DNA of 54,525 nucleotides from an uncultured Verrucomicrobiota bacterium (lineage in GTDB: Bacteria; Verrucomicrobiota; Kiritimatiellia; RFP12; UBA1067). The notes under the pieces are model-generated. The model was not told the origin of the DNA and did no database searches. It saw only the letters and a list, made by a program, of their open reading frames with translations. Made by a program: the position numbers and the translations under genes. The stretch lies in contig CAMOCC010000008.1 of assembly GCA_946610035.1 (NCBI GenBank), forward strand, positions 1 through 54,525, in the 5' to 3' direction. Below, in pieces: positions 50,905 to 54,525 of this stretch. Every line of letters starts with the position of its first letter. Position 1 is the first letter of the stretch.

Positions 50905-52353
50905 TTACGCCCTCTTGAGCTGGGGGAACAGGACGACGTCGCGGATCGAGTCGCATCCCGTAAGGAACATGACGAGTCGGTCAACGCCGAAGCCGAGACC
51001 GCCTGTGGGCGGCATTCCGCATTCGAGCGCCGAGATGAAGTCCTCGTCGATCTTCTCCGTGTCCTCGCCGGCCTGGTTCTCGAGCGCCTTGCGCTGTTCG
51101 ATTGGGTCGTTCTGCTCGGTGTAGCCCGGGCAGAGTTCGCGTCCGGCGACGACGAACTCGAAGACGTCCACGAGCGACGGATCGTCCTTGCACGCCTTGG
51201 CGAGCGGGACGAATTCGTGCGGGATTCGTGTCACGAAGGTGGGCTGCATGAGGTTACGCTCTATTAGCTTGTCGTAGACCTCGTGCGTGAGCATGAGCTC
51301 GGTCGTGACTCCGTCGAGCTCGAGGTTCGTGTCGGTCTCGCGTCCCTTCGCCTTGGCCTTCTCGAGCTGGGTCGGGAAGTCGAGCTCGAACCAGTCGTCG
51401 CCCATCAGCTCCTTCACGAGGTCCTTGTACGCGACGCGGCGATAGGGCGGGTTGAAGTCGATCGGGACCTTCTTCTCCCCGTATTCGATGACGCGGCTTC
51501 CGATGACGGTGTCGCAGAGGTGCGGGAGGAGTCCCTCCATGATCGCCTCCATCGAAGTGCGGTCGCCGTATGCCTCGTAGATCTCGCAGACTGTGAACTC
51601 GGGGTTGTGCGTGCGGTCGATTCCCTCGTTGCGGAAGTCCTTGCCGAGCTCGAAGACCTTGTTCATGCCGCCGACGAGGAGCCTCTTGAGGTACAGCTCC
51701 GGGGCGATGCGCATGACGCAGTCCTTGTCCAGCGCGTTGAAGTGGCTGAAGAACGGCTTCGCGGCCGCGCCGCCCGCCTGGTCCTGGAGGATGGGCGTCT
51801 CGACTTCGACGAAGCCCTTGCCCCAGAGGTACTTGCGAATCTCCATGAGGAGCTTCGAGCGGGTGAAGAAACGCTGTCGGGACTCGTCGTTCGTCATCAG
51901 GTCGACATAGCGGCGGCGGTAGCACTCCTCCTGGTCCGCAAGGCCGTGGAACTTCTCCGGCGGCTGCTCGAGCGCCTTCGCAAGCAGCGCCCATTCCTTC
52001 ACGACAAGCGACTTCTCGCCCTTCTGGGTCGTGAAAAGCGTCCCCTCCGCGCCGATGATGTCCCCGAGGTTCAGCTGCTTGAAACCGGCGAACATGGTCT
52101 CGGAAAGCTCGTCGCGCTTGAAGATGACCTGGAACTTGTCGGTCCCGTCGTTCATAGTGGCGAAATTCATCTTGCCCATGCGGCGGATCATGAGCAGACG
52201 ACCGGCGATGCGGACGCTCCTGCCCTCCTCGAAGGTCTCGCGGACCTTTGCGAGGTCCTCGTGGTCGTACTTGAACCCGTAGGGCGTGAAGCCCAGTTCC
52301 TTGAGCGCCTGCATGGACGCAAGGCGCTGCTCGCGATATTCATTCGTCTCCAT
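50905..52353 (-). CDS. lysS: Lysyl-tRNA synthetase, class II
   Basis: The 482-residue enzyme charges tRNA-Lys. The N-terminal OB-fold anticodon domain (about 45-150: VRIAGRLLMIRRMGKMNFA) precedes the class II core: KGFVEVETPIL (motif 1), FRNEGIDRTHNPEFT (motif 2) and GLGFGVDRLVMFLTG (motif 3). Length is slightly shorter than the usual 490-510. The frame ends 12 bp before smc, so the two genes are probably cotranscribed. The promoter box lies 7 nt before ATG 52353. Confidence 0.96.
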   Translation of the reverse strand: METNEYREQRLASMQALKELGFTPYGFKYDHEDLAKVRETFEEGRSVRIAGRLLMIRRMGKMNFATMNDGTDKFQVIFKRDELSETMFAGFKQLNLGDIIGAEGTLFTTQKGEKSLVVKEWALLAKALEQPPEKFHGLADQEECYRRRYVDLMTNDESRQRFFTRSKLLMEIRKYLWGKGFVEVETPILQDQAGGAAAKPFFSHFNALDKDCVMRIAPELYLKRLLVGGMNKVFELGKDFRNEGIDRTHNPEFTVCEIYEAYGDRTSMEAIMEGLLPHLCDTVIGSRVIEYGEKKVPIDFNPPYRRVAYKDLVKELMGDDWFELDFPTQLEKAKAKGRETDTNLELDGVTTELMLTHEVYDKLIERNLMQPTFVTRIPHEFVPLAKACKDDPSLVDVFEFVVAGRELCPGYTEQNDPIEQRKALENQAGEDTEKIDEDFISALECGMPPTGGLGFGVDRLVMFLTGCDSIRDVVLFPQLKRA

Positions 52354-52360
52354 GGGGAAT

Positions 52361-52369
52361 ATTATACCA
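52361..52369 (-). promoter_or_regulatory. Extended -10 promoter of lysS-smc
   Basis: The minus strand reads TGGTATAAT with only 7 nt between the hexamer and ATG 52353. No room is left for a ribosome-binding site, so the mRNA should be leaderless. Confidence 0.68.
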
Positions 52370-52412
52370 AATCGCCGCCCCTGTAGGCAATGGCAAGTTG
52401 GCTCAAAAACAA

Positions 52413-52441
52413 CGTCCGGGGACGAAAAAAGCCCCCGGACG
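52413..52441 (-). terminator. Intrinsic terminator after purM
   Basis: The arms CGTCCGGGG and CCCCGGACG enclose an 11-nt T-rich loop. On the minus strand the hairpin is followed by TTGTTTTTG. It lies 24 bp past the purM stop and upstream of the lysS promoter, so it separates the two units. Confidence 0.82.
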
Positions 52442-52465
52442 CGTTTGCCCTGCTCTGGAAGAGCG

Positions 52466-53506
52466 TCAGTTCTTGTACGTGACGATGCCCGTACCCTTGC
52501 GGATGACGCCGATCACGCTGTACTGCTGGTGCTGGGCCTTGAGGATGTTCGTCGCCTTCTCGAGCTGGTTCTTCGGGATGATGACTACATAGCCGATGCC
52601 CATGTTGAAAACGCGGTACATCTCGTCGCGATCGACCTTGCCCTGGTTCTGGATGAACTTGAAGATCGTCGGCACCTCCCAGCTCGCACGGTCGATCTCG
52701 GCGTTCACGGCCTTCGGCAGGACGCGCGGAATGTTGTCCGGGAAGCCGCCGCCCGTGATGTGGGCCATGCCGGAGATCTTGATCTTGCGCTCGAGGAGCT
52801 TGGCGACCGGACGGAGGAAGCTCTTGTGGACGGCGAGAAGCGCGTCGCCGAACGTCTGGTTCGTTCCGGGGAGCTTATCCTGCCACGAATACTGGCAGAG
52901 GTCGAAGATCACCCTGCGGGCGAGGGAGAAGCCGTTCGTCTGGAGTCCGCCGGACGGGAAGCCGATGATGACGTCTCCGGCGCGGATGGACTTGCCGGTG
53001 ATGAGCTGGCTCTTCTTGACGCAGCCGACAATCGTCCCGACGAGGTCGTACTCGCCTGCGGGATAGAGGCCGGGCATTTCCGCCGTCTCGCCGCCGAGGA
53101 GCGCCATGTGGTTCTCCTTGCAGGCCTTGCAGAGGCCGCTGACGACATTCTTGAACTGATTCGGGTCGACCTTCGCGGTGCCGACGTAGTCCATGAAGAA
53201 GAGCGGCTTCGCGCCCTGCACGAGAATGTCGTTCACGCAGTGGTTGACGATGTCCTGGCCGACGGTGTCGTGCTTGTTCATCATGGCAGCGACCTTGAGC
53301 TTGGTGCCTACGCCGTCCGTGGACGCCACGAGAATCATGTCCTTACCCGTCGGGATCTTGTGAAGCCCGCCGAACGCTCCGATGTTGCCGATCACGTTCG
53401 CGGTCTTTGTTGCGGCGACCATCTGCTTGATGGAGCTCACCGCGTTCATCTTGACGTCGATGTTGACTCCAGCCTGCGCATAGGCCGACTTCGCTTCTTT
53501 GGGCAT
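52466..53506 (-). CDS. purM: Phosphoribosylformylglycinamidine cyclo-ligase (AIR synthetase)
   Basis: The 346-residue enzyme closes the imidazole ring in purine synthesis using ATP. VASTDGVGTKLKVA, VNHCVNDILVQGAKPLFFMDY, LLGGETAEMPGLY and AHITGGGFPDNIPRVL are the family motifs. Lys/Asn content is higher than in neighbouring genes but not enough to suggest transfer. GGAG about 9 nt before ATG 53506 is the likely ribosome-binding site. It is a single-gene unit between two terminators. No clear -10 box is seen upstream. Confidence 0.95.
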   Translation of the reverse strand: MPKEAKSAYAQAGVNIDVKMNAVSSIKQMVAATKTANVIGNIGAFGGLHKIPTGKDMILVASTDGVGTKLKVAAMMNKHDTVGQDIVNHCVNDILVQGAKPLFFMDYVGTAKVDPNQFKNVVSGLCKACKENHMALLGGETAEMPGLYPAGEYDLVGTIVGCVKKSQLITGKSIRAGDVIIGFPSGGLQTNGFSLARRVIFDLCQYSWQDKLPGTNQTFGDALLAVHKSFLRPVAKLLERKIKISGMAHITGGGFPDNIPRVLPKAVNAEIDRASWEVPTIFKFIQNQGKVDRDEMYRVFNMGIGYVVIIPKNQLEKATNILKAQHQQYSVIGVIRKGTGIVTYKN

Positions 53507-53562
53507 TTAATTACTCCGGATGAGAGTGTGGTGTGATGTAGTTGGGAAACAGAATTGCGCAA

Positions 53563-53592
53563 GGGGGCGCGTGAGCATTCACGCGCCCCCTG
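53563..53592 (-). terminator. Strong hairpin after the aldolase gene
   Basis: A perfect 13-bp stem (AGGGGGCGCGTGA with its complement) encloses a 4-nt loop, 7 bp past the aldolase stop. The T-run after it is weak, so it may act as a 3'-end protector or a partial terminator. Confidence 0.7.
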
Positions 53593-53599
53593 GTGGCTC

Positions 53600-54525
53600 T
53601 TAGAGCTTGTTGTTGGATCCGAGGACCTTGATGATCTTGTGGATGTACATCTCCTTCATCGCTTCACGCGCCGGGGTGAGGTACTGGCGGGGGTCGAAGT
53701 GACCCGGATTCTCGGCGAGGTGCTTGCGAATCGCGGCCGTCATCGCGAGACGCGAGTCGGAGTCGATGTTGATCTTGCACACCGCGCTCTTCGCGGCCTT
53801 GCGGAGCTGCTCCTCCGGAATGCCGACCGCGTCGGGAAGCTTGCCGCCGTACTTGTTGATCGTGTCGACGCAGTCCTGCGGGACGCTGGACGAACCGTGG
53901 AGGACGATCGGGAAGCCCGGGAGCTTCTTCTCGATTGCCTTGAGGACGTCGAACGCGAGCGGCGGCGGGATGAGCTTGCCGGTCTTGGGATCGCGCGTGC
54001 ACTGCTCGGGCGTGAACTTGTACGCGCCGTGGCTCGTGCCGATGGAGATCGCGAGGGAGTCGCAGCCGGTCTTGGTCGCGAACTCGATCACTTCCTCGGG
54101 CTTCGTGTAGTGGCTCTCGGCGGAGCTGACCTCGTCCTCGACGCCGGCGAGAACGCCGAGCTCGGCCTCGACGGTGACATCGTGCTTGTGGGCGTAGTTG
54201 ACGACCTTCTTGGTGAGCTTGATGTTCTCCTTGAAGGGAAGAGCCGAGCCGTCGATCATGACGGACGAGAAACCAGTGTCGATGCAGCTCTTGCAAGTCT
54301 CGAAGCTGTCGCCGTGGTCGAGGTGGAGGACGATCTGGGGCTTCTTGCAGCCGAGCTCCTTGGCGTACGCAACAGCGCCCTCCGCCATGTAGCGGAGGAT
54401 CGTGGGGTTCGCGTACTTGCGCGCACCCTTGGAAACCTGCATGATCACGGGAGACTTCGTCTCGACCGCTGCCTGGACGATGGCCTGCATCTGCTCCATC
54501 GTGTTGAAGTTGAAAGCGGGGATGG
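53600..54525 (-). CDS. fba: Class II fructose-bisphosphate aldolase, 5' end beyond window
   Basis: The frame runs off the right edge; about 308 codons are visible. The first visible residues, IPAFNFNTMEQMQAIV, show that the true N-terminus lies only some 20-25 codons outside, so the internal ATG at 54499 is not the start. Zinc ligands and catalytic residues of class II aldolases are visible: VLHLDHGDS, EAELGVLAG, IGTSHGAYKF and IVLHGSSSVP, with the phosphate-binding KINIDSDSRLAMTAAIR. The enzyme cleaves fructose-1,6-bisphosphate in glycolysis and works in reverse in gluconeogenesis. The form with a long GIPEEQLRKAAKSAVCKIN region fits the zinc-dependent ketose-bisphosphate aldolase family. 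A tagatose-type substrate is a less likely alternative. Confidence 0.93.
   Translation of the reverse strand, partial: IPAFNFNTMEQMQAIVQAAVETKSPVIMQVSKGARKYANPTILRYMAEGAVAYAKELGCKKPQIVLHLDHGDSFETCKSCIDTGFSSVMIDGSALPFKENIKLTKKVVNYAHKHDVTVEAELGVLAGVEDEVSSAESHYTKPEEVIEFATKTGCDSLAISIGTSHGAYKFTPEQCTRDPKTGKLIPPPLAFDVLKAIEKKLPGFPIVLHGSSSVPQDCVDTINKYGGKLPDAVGIPEEQLRKAAKSAVCKINIDSDSRLAMTAAIRKHLAENPGHFDPRQYLTPAREAMKEMYIHKIIKVLGSNNKL

Noticed and set aside
52413-52441. Hairpin between lysS and purM as a riboswitch or T-box leader of lysS
   Set aside because: It lies upstream of the lysS promoter box and just past the purM stop, with a T-run on the purM side, so a terminator explains it.
53600-54499. 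ATG 54499 as the start of the aldolase
   Set aside because: The codons upstream to the window edge give the conserved IPAFNFNT, so the gene is cut by the window and starts further right.

Overview
The window looks like a chromosomal piece of an uncultured PVC-superphylum bacterium, most probably a Kiritimatiellota/Lentisphaerae-type gut or sediment organism. This is inference. It rests on a LacI/AraC-hybrid (XylR-type) regulator, BspA-like leucine-rich-repeat proteins that carry InlB-type repeats and a shared C-terminal domain, an exosortase, Gld-type ABC genes, a minimal type II secretion (T2SS) core and a tiny AURKAIP1/COX24-type ribosomal protein. GC is high (about two thirds by eye) in the housekeeping genes and nearer half in the two LRR genes and the DUF1016 nuclease. 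All but one of the genes are on the minus strand. No rRNA, tRNA, CRISPR array, transposase or complete prophage was seen.

Layout, left to right: (1) 2-3964, a giant LRR surface protein whose C-terminus leaves the window; 4007-5185, a YhcG/DUF1016 nuclease; then a 425-bp gap with a REP-like inverted pair. (2) 5611-10009, central metabolism: aconitase, aspartate-semialdehyde dehydrogenase, malic enzyme. (3) 10062-13636, a cell-envelope pair: a WecA-like sugar-phosphate transferase fused to a FlaA1-type N-terminal half, and an exosortase fused to an EpsI-like domain. (4) 13662-17953: sodium/solute symporter, a 29-residue bS22-like protein, HisG, a cell-wall amidase, ThrH. (5) 18028-22212, a Gld-type ABC system: ATPase, fused permease-GldG, DUF4340 protein. 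(6) 22313-40026, a run of co-oriented, closely packed genes starting at glycyl-tRNA synthetase: GspL-, GspM- and GspD-like T2SS proteins, a 1,550-residue LRR protein, a coiled-coil protein, YchF, ThrC, a parvulin, a SpoU methyltransferase and a BatA-like VWA protein. (7) 40121-43340, a polyamine operon (arginine decarboxylase, spermidine synthase, agmatinase). (8) 43466-47560, a secreted beta-helix protein divergent from an XylR-type regulator. (9) 47593-54525: SMC, LysS, PurM and a 5'-truncated class II fructose-bisphosphate aldolase.

How the genes may work together: Asd, ThrH and ThrC give parts of threonine synthesis. SpeA, SpeE and SpeB give arginine to agmatine to putrescine to spermidine, with SpeD not present here. 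The T2SS core lies directly upstream of a giant secreted LRR protein, so that protein is a plausible substrate. The exosortase with its lipid-linked sugar transferase points to exopolysaccharide-linked surface anchoring.

The most noteworthy signals are: a recurring extended -10 promoter (TGNTATAAT-like) placed so close to several start codons that the mRNAs should be leaderless; degenerate heptamer tandem repeats between genes and a 21-bp version that has entered the thrC reading frame; a conserved C-terminal domain shared by the two LRR giants; two unusual envelope fusions; and an SMC whose hinge seems to have lost its first half.
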